Assembly: GCF_000295935.2 (NCBI RefSeq)
Contig: NZ_ALWO02000025.1
Location: 1-64,000, forward strand
Length of the DNA stretch: 64,000 nt
Source of the DNA: Indibacter alkaliphilus LW1
GTDB lineage: Bacteria > Bacteroidota > Bacteroidia > Cytophagales > Cyclobacteriaceae
Direction: 5' to 3'
Part shown: positions 1 through 8,308 of the stretch, piece by piece
Numbering within the stretch: position 1 is the first letter of the stretch
How the letters are laid out: each line of letters begins with the position of its first letter
The notes under the pieces: generated by a model
The model's database searches: none
The model's input: only the letters and a program-made list of their open reading frames with translations
What the model was told of the DNA's origin: nothing
Translations under genes and position numbers: made by a program

Positions 1-110
1 AGAGTTTAGCTAACACTCCCTTATTGAAATGGATAGATGCTGACGTAACCGAATATGTAGATTATTTCAACGGAATTGAAGCAAAAATTAATTTGGCCAA
101 TAATCTGTAA
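1..110 (+). CDS. C-terminal end of a gene cut by the window edge
   Basis: The frame starting at base 3 stays open for about 35 codons and stops with TAA at 108-110. The residues (ending in INLANNL) read like a normal soluble C-terminus. A strong hairpin terminator follows about 80 bases later, which supports a real gene end. The fragment is too short to name a family. Confidence 0.45.
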   Translation, partial: SLANTPLLKWIDADVTEYVDYFNGIEAKINLANNL

Positions 111-192
111 TACTATTCCACCAATGTGGATTCCGAAAAAAGAGGAAAAGCAAGCTGGAAAAAGTAAAAAAATGGAATAAATATAATTGAAC

Positions 193-221
193 ACCGCTGG
201 TTTTGCCAGCGGTTTTTTTTT
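193..221 (+). terminator. Rho-independent terminator
   Basis: A 7-bp stem, CCGCTGG pairing with CCAGCGG across a TTTTG loop, is followed by a run of ten T. It ends the cut gene at the left edge. Confidence 0.85.
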
Positions 222-248
222 TAAATAAATCCTTTGAGGGATTGAAGC
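221..248. repeat. 28-bp direct repeat, left copy
   Basis: This is an exact 28-base match to 2410-2437, which is the stop codon and last codons of the thioredoxin gene read on the minus strand. Both copies also follow a T-run hairpin region. Together they bracket the two-gene segment 249-2409 and look like the scar of an insertion or duplication event. Confidence 0.8.
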
Positions 249-428
249 GAAGATTTTAACATGTTCCTAATCACGAGACTTGCTCTTTTAAATTACTGTA
301 TAAGATCAAACACTGAAATAAATATTACTATATATTGTTTTTATTTTAAATAAATAAGAAAAAAACATGTTTACAAATTTGAAAATTGTTTTTTTTTTTA
401 AATCGCTTTAAACTAAAAATCCAATATT

Positions 429-1475
429 ATGAAAAAACTTAAATTACTTTGTGGAATATTATTCCTCGCGATTGCAGGTTGCCAAGATATTGAAGAAGAT
501 AATTTCTTGGATTTAGATTTAAACCCAGTTAGCGTTGTTAATGAGACCTTAAAGTTTCAATCAGTAGAAGATTATGAGTCATTCTTAGGGTCAACTGAAG
601 ATTTTGAAATACCTGAATTTTCAAGTTTTAGAATGAATATTGATTGGGAATTTATTTTAAATTCAGAAATTCTTCGCTTGTCTAACTCAGAATATAGAAT
701 TAAAGAGTTTGAGGATTCAAAACTTCTTGACATTTTAGATAAAGATGGTTTTATCATAATTGGTGAATATCTGATTTATTTGAATTTTGATGAAGAAAAG
801 GCATACGTGACAAAAAATTTGACTTTGAAAGATCAAATTTCTCAAAAAGAATTGTCGAATGAAGAAATACTTATATTTGATTTTGATGAAGATGTTTTGG
901 AAATTTTATTTGAATCAAGTTATAATCCAATAGAAGTAGAAAGTTCAAATGGAGAGGTAACAGCCATGGATGATCCAAATGCCAGGATTTTAGCATCCTG
1001 CCCTGGATTATATCCAATAGGTTCACCATTTCCACCTATGATTGGAGATGGCTGTGATGATAGGAAGTGTGAATGGACAACAATTTATCCTGAGGGAGAT
1101 TATACATTTAAGGCAGAGGCAATGCATGCTTATCAGGCAGCTGCGATATATTTTAGACTCAAATCTGAAGTATCCCAGTACAGAAGATTGCATCAAAATC
1201 CCTACGTTGCTCATGGTGATAGTCCTATGACTATTACTTATTGGGGTACTTTAACTCCGAGAAATCGACAAACAGAAACTCGGAGTGGTTGTTGGGATAG
1301 TTGCCAAGGGTGTTGGCCTCCTCCTGCGAATACTCAAAAGATTCAGAAAGTTCACTATGAAGCAGGGAGAAGATTGACCCAATACAATTTATACGGAATT
1401 TTTGACGTTTTTCTTGGTGGAGGAAATTATGGATCAGGTTATCTCGATGTCTTTCAATTAGAAAATAGAAATTAA
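429..1475 (+). CDS. Unrecognised lipoprotein, 348 aa
   Basis: The N-terminus is a type II signal peptide: basic MKK, a hydrophobic stretch and the lipobox LAIAGC with Cys at residue 18. The protein should therefore be a lipid-anchored envelope protein. Residues 20-180 are acidic and rich in Asn, Glu and Phe. The C-terminal half has cysteines in pairs (CDDRKC near 210, CWDSCQGC near 290) and aromatic and Gly-rich stretches, which could form disulfides outside the cytoplasm. I do not recognise a family. The gene lies 2 bases before the next one, so the two are almost certainly one transcript. It is more A/T rich than the neighbouring housekeeping genes and sits in a segment bracketed by a direct repeat, both consistent with acquisition. 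Confidence 0.8.
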   Translation: MKKLKLLCGILFLAIAGCQDIEEDNFLDLDLNPVSVVNETLKFQSVEDYESFLGSTEDFEIPEFSSFRMNIDWEFILNSEILRLSNSEYRIKEFEDSKLLDILDKDGFIIIGEYLIYLNFDEEKAYVTKNLTLKDQISQKELSNEEILIFDFDEDVLEILFESSYNPIEVESSNGEVTAMDDPNARILASCPGLYPIGSPFPPMIGDGCDDRKCEWTTIYPEGDYTFKAEAMHAYQAAAIYFRLKSEVSQYRRLHQNPYVAHGDSPMTITYWGTLTPRNRQTETRSGCWDSCQGCWPPPANTQKIQKVHYEAGRRLTQYNLYGIFDVFLGGGNYGSGYLDVFQLENRN

Positions 1476-1477
1476 AT

Positions 1478-2221
1478 ATGAAAAGGCAAATCTTTCTACT
1501 TTCAATTCTATTCCTGACATTCTCGTCTCATGCTCAGGAAAGACTTTCTGTAGGTGTTCAAGGTGGGATTTCGAAGTTAATTTCCAATACCAAAGAATCC
1601 TCAAATCATTTGGAAAGTTTCAATGCGGCAGGGTCGATTGACGCTAATGGTGGTGTATTTGGACGGTATTATTTTGCTCCAAATTTGGCGGTAAGAGCTG
1701 GTTTTGGAGTGATGGGTATGAGTACAGCCAGAGAGTATTTGAATACAAAATATGGGAGATCCAATAGAGGAGTGAATCCTAGTGTTAACCTGAGTTTGGA
1801 TAGATTGATCCCCTTTGGTTCAGGTAGTTGGGGACTTTTGGCTTCCTTTGGATTTCAAGGTACTTATCTGGGACAAAATGCAGGAGAAGTAATTAGGAAT
1901 CAAAGCGAAGAAGGTTATAGGTTGGGGGCTCATTTACAGACAGACTCTGATGGAAATGTTAGTTCAATCTTGGGTCATGATGTTGTCTACGCCACAAGGC
2001 AAAACTCCACTTTGCTTCATCTGCGGCCAGAAATCGGTCTTTATAAACAAGTTGGGAAAAATAGATTCTACACTTCTTTTATATATGGGATTGCTTTAGG
2101 CGAAGATTTATATGTTAAGGATTACAGATCAATTTCGCTCATGGGAAATTTTTATTCTACGAAGCATAGATTTTCCGGTGACTTTGCCTTATTACAAGTT
2201 GGATATGAATTCTTATTTTAA
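1478..2221 (+). CDS. Outer-membrane beta-barrel protein, partner of the lipoprotein
   Basis: A signal peptide (MKRQIFLLSILFLTFSSHAQ, cut after AQ) is followed by about 225 residues of alternating polar/apolar strands with Gly and Tyr/Phe, ending in a C-terminal Phe (YEFLF). This is the pattern of the small 8-stranded OmpA/PorT-like barrels common in Bacteroidota. It starts 2 bases after the lipoprotein stop, so translation is probably coupled. The pair may form an envelope complex; that is inference from the operon only. A hairpin without a strong T run follows at 2346-2373. Confidence 0.75.
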   Translation: MKRQIFLLSILFLTFSSHAQERLSVGVQGGISKLISNTKESSNHLESFNAAGSIDANGGVFGRYYFAPNLAVRAGFGVMGMSTAREYLNTKYGRSNRGVNPSVNLSLDRLIPFGSGSWGLLASFGFQGTYLGQNAGEVIRNQSEEGYRLGAHLQTDSDGNVSSILGHDVVYATRQNSTLLHLRPEIGLYKQVGKNRFYTSFIYGIALGEDLYVKDYRSISLMGNFYSTKHRFSGDFALLQVGYEFLF

Positions 2222-2345
2222 GATAGTTTCTCTAAGCTTAATTTTTGCGGTAAGCGTGGATATTTTGGCCTGAACAACAAAAGCTCATTCCCGAAAACAG
2301 CTAAAATTTAGGAGAGTGTCGATGAACAGCTTGTATAGCATAAAC

Positions 2346-2373
2346 AAACCTGCTTCAATAATGGAGCAGGTTT
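2346..2373 (+). terminator. Hairpin after the lipoprotein/barrel pair
   Basis: AAACCTGCT pairs with AGCAGGTTT across about ten bases. The T run is missing directly after the stem; a run of nine T follows only at 2400. It may be a terminator or an RNA 3'-end stabiliser. Confidence 0.4.
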
Positions 2374-2409
2374 AGGGTCTATCTCGATTTGCCGATGGCT
2401 TTTTTTTTG

Positions 2410-2437
2410 TTAAATAAATCCTTTGAGGGATTGAAGC
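2410..2437. repeat. 28-bp direct repeat, right copy
   Basis: Exact match to 221-248. This copy is the native one, because it is the in-frame 3' end of the thioredoxin gene (stop codon plus the last eight codons or so, minus strand). Confidence 0.8.
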
Positions 2438-2715
2438 AAATCTCTTTTGGTCATATAGCCACCTTTTCTCCAGAGAATTTTCCCGTTTTTGAACAGAATA
2501 AAATGAGGAATAGACCTTACCCCAAATTGTAGACTGGCCTGGGGATTTTTATCCACGTTCAGTTTGTAGAGCTTGATCTTTCCGCCCAGTTCATGCAGTG
2601 TTTCTTCCAGTATAGGTGTCATCGTTTGGCAAGGAGCGCACCAGTCGGCATAGAAGTCTACCAAGACGGCTTCTCCCGGAGATTTTATGATGTCTTTAAA
2701 TTTCTTCTTCGGCAT
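2410..2715 (-). CDS. Thioredoxin family protein
   Basis: This is a 101-residue single-domain thioredoxin with the redox centre WCAPC (Cys26 and Cys29) and a cis-Pro segment RSIPHFILF. It has the usual thioredoxin length and no signal peptide, so it should be a cytoplasmic disulfide reductase or a dedicated reductant. It lies downstream of the ompH genes on the same strand but is separated from them by a terminator, so it is probably transcribed on its own or by read-through. Its 3' end is the source of the 28-bp repeat found again at 221. Confidence 0.9.
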   Translation of the reverse strand: MPKKKFKDIIKSPGEAVLVDFYADWCAPCQTMTPILEETLHELGGKIKLYKLNVDKNPQASLQFGVRSIPHFILFKNGKILWRKGGYMTKRDLLQSLKGFI

Positions 2716-2732
2716 GTAAGATTAGGTCAATT

Positions 2733-2768
2733 AAAAAAACCTGCATCCTTTCCGAATGCAGGTTTTTA
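2733..2768 (-). terminator. Terminator of the bamA-ompH operon
   Basis: AAACCTGCAT pairs with ATGCAGGTTT, and the minus-strand transcript ends in a run of seven T. It lies just after the last ompH stop codon and separates that operon from the thioredoxin gene. Confidence 0.8.
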
Positions 2769-2788
2769 AATCTTATGATTTTCAAATG

Positions 2789-3328
2789 TTACTGCTGTCT
2801 TGCAGGTATTTCAATTCCCAGCTTTGCCAATACCAATTCAGTGAATTTGTCATCGTCTCTGGTGTACAACAAAACAGGAGCATTTCCGGCAGTTTCAGAG
2901 AAAACGTGGGTGTAATTGTTCTCTGCAGCTACTGCATTGATAGCGTTGAATACTTTTTCCTGTACAGGCTCTAACAGTTCCTGAAGCTTTCTTTGGTAAG
3001 ATGTCTGAGCATCTTGCTCATACTTTTGAACTTCTTGCTGCAACTTCTGAAGCTCCTGCACTTTGGCATTTCTTGCTTCTTCAGTCATAGTTTGAGCAGA
3101 CTGTTCATAAGTCTGTACTTTTCTTTGGAAATCCTGTGCTTTTGTCTGAATGTTTGTTTGAAGCTGTGACTGGTAATCCTGTATATCGGCACCAATCTGC
3201 TCCATCTCAGGCATCAAATCCATGATCAATTCTACATTGGTATACCCAATTTTCAAATCCTGTGCCTGCGCTACAAATCCAATGCAAAACAAAGCAATTG
3301 CGGAAAGGACAACTTTTACTTTCATCAT
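2789..3328 (-). CDS. OmpH/Skp family periplasmic chaperone (second copy)
   Basis: A signal peptide (about 22 residues, ending AQA) is followed by the OmpH pattern: a short beta segment (LKIGYTNVE), a long Gln/Glu-rich coiled coil at residues 45-125, then the C-terminal strand. Skp-type proteins hold unfolded outer-membrane proteins in the periplasm for BamA. It is the second of two ompH genes directly downstream of bamA, 21 bases after the first. This tandem arrangement is standard in Bacteroidota. Confidence 0.92.
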   Translation of the reverse strand: MMKVKVVLSAIALFCIGFVAQAQDLKIGYTNVELIMDLMPEMEQIGADIQDYQSQLQTNIQTKAQDFQRKVQTYEQSAQTMTEEARNAKVQELQKLQQEVQKYEQDAQTSYQRKLQELLEPVQEKVFNAINAVAAENNYTHVFSETAGNAPVLLYTRDDDKFTELVLAKLGIEIPARQQ

Positions 3329-3349
3329 TTTTGGTTCTATTTTTAATAT

Positions 3350-3883
3350 TTAATTTTCAATTCCTAATTCCTGAAGAACAAATTCCGAATAATCATGTCG
3401 GGGATCTGTATAAATCATTGTCGGCCCGGCCGCTTTGTCAAATAAGACTGCCAACCTAAACCGCTTACAAACTTTATCAATCGCATCAAAAATGATGGAC
3501 TGTAGGGGCTGCATCAGTTCCAATTGTTTTTGGTAATATTGACCATTGAGGCCAAACACCCTATTATTGAATGCCACCGCTTCTTTTTCCTTTTCCCTGA
3601 TCGCTTCAACCCGCTCCTGATACATTTCTTCTGTCAACAATACTTCTTCAGCTTTGAGACTTGCTCTCATTTCTTTGATCTCTTGATCCAAATTTTGTGC
3701 CTCTTTTTTCCATTCTGCTTTTAAGGCCTCTAATTCATCCTGGACAAGCTTGTAATCAGGATGTTTGTTGAGCAGAAATTCAGAATCAACATAGCCAAAT
3801 GTCTGAGCCCCTAAATGATGCCCTAAAAACAGGCCATTAAATAGGACGGACAAAATTAACAATTTAAATGATTTCACCATCAT
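3350..3883 (-). CDS. OmpH/Skp family periplasmic chaperone (first copy)
   Basis: A signal peptide (MMVKSFKLLILSVLFNGLFLGHHLGAQ region) precedes FGYVDSEFLL, a charged coiled coil of about 80 residues and the conserved C-terminal segment. It should act as a periplasmic holdase for outer-membrane proteins. Its start codon overlaps the bamA stop by one base, so the two are translationally coupled. It diverges from the next ompH, which is usual for this pair; the coiled coil here is Lys/Glu-rich rather than Gln-rich. Confidence 0.92.
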   Translation of the reverse strand: MMVKSFKLLILSVLFNGLFLGHHLGAQTFGYVDSEFLLNKHPDYKLVQDELEALKAEWKKEAQNLDQEIKEMRASLKAEEVLLTEEMYQERVEAIREKEKEAVAFNNRVFGLNGQYYQKQLELMQPLQSIIFDAIDKVCKRFRLAVLFDKAAGPTMIYTDPRHDYSEFVLQELGIEN

Positions 3884-6588
3884 TATCTGAATTGCTGACC
3901 AATGGTAAAGTGGAACTGGGCACCTGATCTATTTCTTTCACGTGGATCCAAGTCTCCCAGAGAATCAAATCCATAACCCCAGTCTAATCCAAGGAGACCA
4001 AATGCCGGCATAAAGATCCTGGCACCTACACCCGCTGACTTTTTCAAGTTAAAGGGATTGTAGTCCGCGTAACTTCCCCAGTTGTTTCCTGCTTCAGCAA
4101 ATCCTAATACGAATATGGTCGCCGAAGGATTTGGAGAAATCAGGTACCGAAGCTCCATCACGTGCTTATTATAAGCAATACCACCAAATGGCACACCCGA
4201 AATTCCTACGTTTCTCTCATACCTTCCAGGTGTAATAGCCTGGTTTTCATATCCTCTCAAACCTATAATTTCCTGTCCGAGAGCGAAGTTGTTGAAGTTC
4301 ATTCCATCACCCCCCAAAACAAATCTTTCCAGAGGAATCATCCCGATTCTTTCTCCATAGCTACCCAAGAAGCCCATATGGGTTCTTGCGCTGACCACAA
4401 GTTTGGTAGAACCAAATACAGGCGTATAAAAAGTAGCATCAAACATCCACTTATGATATTCCAACCATCTAAATCTTTCTTCATCCGGAGACTCTCTGTC
4501 GATGTTAGGGTTGAGATTTGCATAAGGCGGCGTAAATGAGGTTGCCAATGAAATATTGGATCCTAATCTAGGGTAAATAGGATTATCTATATTGTTTCTG
4601 GCGATTGTATTGTTGAATGTTAAGCTATTGGCCCTACCGGTATTGTAGCTCAATCCGAAGAACTCACCGAACCTGTCGAAGTCATAGACTTGATATTGTA
4701 AGGAGTGACTGACCATAAAGTAATCATCAGGCCAGGTTACCCTTTTGGATAACCCTAATGTAGCCCCTGTGATTCTAAAGGCACCCTGAACCGTCGTCAT
4801 ATCTCTGAAATCAATCTGCCTTTGCACAGAGTGATTAAAACTAAAGCTCAATGCATTTGGCTTTTTACCACCAAACCACGGTTCTGTTAAAGAGACACTA
4901 TAATTCTGGAATGTTCTCCCATTGGCCTGAACCCTTAGAGATAGCTTCTGTCCATCTCCTACAGGCAGTGGTCTCCACTTGGAGAAATCCCCCACATTCT
5001 TGATAGAGAAGTTGTTGAATACCAGACCTACAGTTCCTACAAACCCAAAGAATCCACCCCATCCACCTGAGAGTTCGATCTGGTCATTGGGTCTTTCTTC
5101 CAGGATGAAAGTGATGTCTACTGTTGCATCCTCGAAATTTGGCCTCATGTCAGGTTCTATCTTTTCCGGATCAAAGTAACCCAGCTGAGAAAGTTCCCTG
5201 ATAGTTCTTACCAAAAGGCTTCGGTTGAATTTTTGTCCTGGCAAGATCCTGATCTCTCTCATGACCACGTGGTCGGAGGTTCTTTCATTACCTTGAATAT
5301 TGACAGAATTCACTGTTACCTGAGGACCTTCAAAAATCCGCATTTCAATATCGATGGAATCCCCCTGGACCATTACTTCTACAGGGTCAATGTTAAAGAA
5401 AAGATATCCGTCATCTTGATAGAGTGAGCTTACATCATCTCCTTTCTGGGGATCATAATTCAGTCTTTTCTCAAGCTTTTCTTTGTTGTAAACATCTCCT
5501 TTGTCAATCCCCAATCTTGCCAGAAGAATTTGATCCTCATGCAGGAAGTTACCAACAAACGAGATATTTCTGTAGTAATACTTTCTTCCCTCTTCCAGGC
5601 TGATGGCAACATTGATGGTGTTATCTGAATGCCTGTATGTGGAATCCGCCAAAATTTCAGCATCTCTATAACCTCTGGAATTGTAAAAATTGATCAGATT
5701 GTCTTTGTCTTCTCTAAAATCCTTAGCGACGTATTTGGACGCATTAAAGAAATTAAGCTTAAAGTTCTTATTGATATAATTCCTGATTTCTTCTTCTGTG
5801 ACTGGATTCCTATATACTACCGCTTCTTTGGCTGATTGCGGGGTTGTATTCGTGATTCTGGAAGCCATTTCCCTGAAAAAATGAAGTCTTGGGTGCTCTT
5901 TGGTGTTTTTCAGCTTCCCTTTTAACCTCTTGTCGTTGATTTCTTCATTCCCATAGATTTTCACCTCATTGATCTTTACCTTGGATTTTCGGTCAACATC
6001 AAATCTGATCTTTACACTATTGGGTAATGTTGTATCTCGCTCCTGAATGACCTTAACTTCTGTATTCAGGAAGCCTTTGTCCACAAAAAATTGTCTGATA
6101 TTTCTTTGGGATGTGGCCAATACATCATCTCTGACCACCCTTCCTCTGATTTTGATTTTATCTTTGAGTTCACCTTCCTGGGTTTTATTTACTCCGGAAA
6201 ACTCCACTCTACTGAATCTCGGCCTTTCGGTCAGTTCCAGAAGCAAATAGATATCATCTCCTTCTACTTTGGTAACTAAAATTTTTACATCACCTATGAT
6301 GCCCTGTCCCCAAAGTCTCTTCAATGCACCTGATATGGCGTCACCAGGAACAGAAATTTCATCATCTACTCTTAATCCGGAAAGAGAAATCACTGCCACT
6401 TCATCCAGGGTAGAAAGTCCAACGGCCTTGATTTCGGCAATCCTGAATTTCTGTGGCTTGGAATAATTCAGTTCCAGAATATTTACTGGTCTGGAGCTGG
6501 AAAATCTGCTTTGCCCCAGACGGATCTGAGCCTCTGCGAAACCTGCCAAAAACAACAGAAAAAGGATAATCGTACTTCTTTTCATCAA
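3883..6588 (-). CDS. bamA: Outer-membrane protein assembly factor BamA
   Basis: This 901-residue protein starts with a signal peptide (cut after AEA near residue 20). POTRA repeats fill the first half (for example FRIAEIKAVG near residue 45 and VNSVNIQGNERTS near 430). A C-terminal Omp85 barrel follows, with the conserved FVLGGDGM and GLRGYE segments and a terminal aromatic tail (QQFR). BamA inserts barrel proteins into the outer membrane. The 3' end overlaps ompH by one base, and the start overlaps the uppS stop by four bases, so uppS-bamA-ompH-ompH form one tightly packed unit. Confidence 0.96.
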   Translation of the reverse strand: MMKRSTIILFLLFLAGFAEAQIRLGQSRFSSSRPVNILELNYSKPQKFRIAEIKAVGLSTLDEVAVISLSGLRVDDEISVPGDAISGALKRLWGQGIIGDVKILVTKVEGDDIYLLLELTERPRFSRVEFSGVNKTQEGELKDKIKIRGRVVRDDVLATSQRNIRQFFVDKGFLNTEVKVIQERDTTLPNSVKIRFDVDRKSKVKINEVKIYGNEEINDKRLKGKLKNTKEHPRLHFFREMASRITNTTPQSAKEAVVYRNPVTEEEIRNYINKNFKLNFFNASKYVAKDFREDKDNLINFYNSRGYRDAEILADSTYRHSDNTINVAISLEEGRKYYYRNISFVGNFLHEDQILLARLGIDKGDVYNKEKLEKRLNYDPQKGDDVSSLYQDDGYLFFNIDPVEVMVQGDSIDIEMRIFEGPQVTVNSVNIQGNERTSDHVVMREIRILPGQKFNRSLLVRTIRELSQLGYFDPEKIEPDMRPNFEDATVDITFILEERPNDQIELSGGWGGFFGFVGTVGLVFNNFSIKNVGDFSKWRPLPVGDGQKLSLRVQANGRTFQNYSVSLTEPWFGGKKPNALSFSFNHSVQRQIDFRDMTTVQGAFRITGATLGLSKRVTWPDDYFMVSHSLQYQVYDFDRFGEFFGLSYNTGRANSLTFNNTIARNNIDNPIYPRLGSNISLATSFTPPYANLNPNIDRESPDEERFRWLEYHKWMFDATFYTPVFGSTKLVVSARTHMGFLGSYGERIGMIPLERFVLGGDGMNFNNFALGQEIIGLRGYENQAITPGRYERNVGISGVPFGGIAYNKHVMELRYLISPNPSATIFVLGFAEAGNNWGSYADYNPFNLKKSAGVGARIFMPAFGLLGLDWGYGFDSLGDLDPRERNRSGAQFHFTIGQQFR

Positions 6589-7328
6589 CCTTTTGATTTA
6601 ATTTGAGCACCAGTTTTGCCAAACCTTCTTTCCCTTCTTTGGTAATCGAGAATGGCTTCCACCAAGTGTTCTTTTCTAAAGTCCGGCCACAAAACTTCTG
6701 TAAAATAAAGCTCTGTGTATGCCAGTTGCCAGAGGAGAAAATTACTGATCCGCAACTCTCCGCTAGTTCTGATCAGGAGTTCCGGATCAGGAATATTTTT
6801 TGTATTCAAATGCGCAGCAATCTGCGCCTGTGTTATTTCTTCAATGTCCAAATGGCCATCGACTACTTTTTTGGCAATGCTTTTTACAGCCTGTTGTATT
6901 TCCCACCTTCCCGAATAGCTGAGGGCAAGGTAGACTGTCAGCCCATCATTATTCTTGGTGGTCTCGTAAGCTTCTTGAAGTTTTTCTTGGGCACCCTTCG
7001 GTAAACTTGAAATATCGCCGATTGAGGAAAGGGTAATGTTATTTTCCATCATGGTAGGCACTTCCTTTACGATAGAATTTACCAAAATTTCCATCAGCGC
7101 TTGGATTTCATCCTGTGGTCTGGACCAGTTTTCTGTAGAAAAAGCATACAGGGTAAGGTACTTTATACCAAGCTCTGTTGCCATTTCAATGGATTCACGG
7201 ACAGCTGTGAGGGCATTTCTATGACCAAAAACCCTCATTGCCCCTTTCTTCTGGGCCCAACGCCCATTTCCATCCATGATAATCGCAATATGCTGAGGGA
7301 TATTTTTCCTGTCTAATAATTCCTTCAT
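6585..7328 (-). CDS. uppS: Isoprenyl transferase (undecaprenyl diphosphate synthase)
   Basis: The protein carries the cis-prenyltransferase signature IIMDGNGRWA with catalytic Asp19, the STENW motif near residue 70, and the C-terminal RTSGELRISNF region that binds the second diphosphate. At 247 residues it has the normal length. It makes the C55 carrier lipid for peptidoglycan and O-antigen. Its stop overlaps the bamA start in an ATGA, so it is coupled to outer-membrane biogenesis genes. Confidence 0.96.
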   Translation of the reverse strand: MKELLDRKNIPQHIAIIMDGNGRWAQKKGAMRVFGHRNALTAVRESIEMATELGIKYLTLYAFSTENWSRPQDEIQALMEILVNSIVKEVPTMMENNITLSSIGDISSLPKGAQEKLQEAYETTKNNDGLTVYLALSYSGRWEIQQAVKSIAKKVVDGHLDIEEITQAQIAAHLNTKNIPDPELLIRTSGELRISNFLLWQLAYTELYFTEVLWPDFRKEHLVEAILDYQRRERRFGKTGAQIKSKG

Positions 7329-7412
7329 TCCTTCATTTAAGGATTCAATTCCTTTTTTGGAGGTACAAAAATGCTATTTCTTTTTCAATAATCTAACCTA
7401 TTGCCCAATTAA

Positions 7413-8159
7413 TTAATAGGCATAGCATTTTACCGAACTGAAGGAATAACTGATCGTAAGACCTAAAAAATAATACCAGTCTTTGTCACTATAATTACCT
7501 GTATTATTACCGAATGGCTGACTTGGATTGTTTACATCCTGGTATCTTGGGATACTGGGCTGCGAACCGTCAATCTTATCCAATAAATCTGTAAAAGTAG
7601 CTCTAAATCCCAATTCTGCAGCTAATGTCCAACGGTCAGTCAGTCTGTACTTGATCCCCGCTCCAAATGGAATTACAGGTGTAGCCAAGCTATAGTTTCC
7701 AGCTTCAGGATCGCCCGCAAAAGATTGACCTTCCGCACTGTAATAGCTCACCCCTAGACCAAAGAAGCCATAAGGTGAAAACCTGAAATATGCCTGAGGA
7801 TGGGTAAAGTCAAGAAAATGATATTCCATCACTGCGGAAGCCTCCCATATATTGCCTTTAAATCCAGCATCTCGGTAGACTGCCGCTGGATCAATCCTCG
7901 TAATACTGTCAGCCGCCGTAATCCTACCATAAGAAAGACCCGCCCGCAATGACCATACATTGTCAAAATTTCGTCTGCCAAATAACGTTCCTTGAAGTCC
8001 GATTTTACCCTGATCCAACCTTCTGACTATATCACCGGAATAAGCTGCTATACCTAAACCTCCCCCAAGTTCATACTGTTGGGCTTTAGTTTTAAGAGTC
8101 ACTACTGATCCAAGCAGAATCAGTAGGAAAGTAGAAATCAGAAATTTGATCTTCTTCAA
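7413..8159 (-). CDS. porG: PorG-like outer-membrane protein (DUF6089)
   Basis: A signal peptide (ending TKAQ) is followed by a 220-residue beta-barrel pattern with the opening YELGGGLGIAAYSGDI typical of the DUF6089 group. The position between nadK and uppS-bamA is the same as that of PorG, the T9SS outer-membrane component of Porphyromonas. Gene order and domain family support a PorG-type role; the sequence alone does not prove T9SS function. Ending in KCYAY, it lacks the classic terminal Phe. The 84-base gap to uppS suggests a shared transcript. Confidence 0.75.
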   Translation of the reverse strand: MKKIKFLISTFLLILLGSVVTLKTKAQQYELGGGLGIAAYSGDIVRRLDQGKIGLQGTLFGRRNFDNVWSLRAGLSYGRITAADSITRIDPAAVYRDAGFKGNIWEASAVMEYHFLDFTHPQAYFRFSPYGFFGLGVSYYSAEGQSFAGDPEAGNYSLATPVIPFGAGIKYRLTDRWTLAAELGFRATFTDLLDKIDGSQPSIPRYQDVNNPSQPFGNNTGNYSDKDWYYFLGLTISYSFSSVKCYAY

Positions 8160-8308
8160 GACGTTGCAATTTATGAAGTACTAAACGATATAAAAATCAA
8201 CTCTAGTATTGTCAGGGTTAATTTTTGTTAAGTTTAACAAGCTTTGACCGATTCGAAAACCTAAATTCCAAAACCGGGATAAACATAGACATTTATGAAT
8301 TAAAAATT

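Larger units (their letters stand above)
111..428. other. Intergenic stretch with terminator and copied thioredoxin 3' end
   Basis: It holds the terminator at 193-221 and, directly after its T run, one copy of the 28-bp direct repeat (221-248) that recurs at 2410-2437. The remaining 180 bases are very A/T rich and lead into the lipoprotein gene. I saw no clear promoter of the TAnnTTTG type there. Confidence 0.6.
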
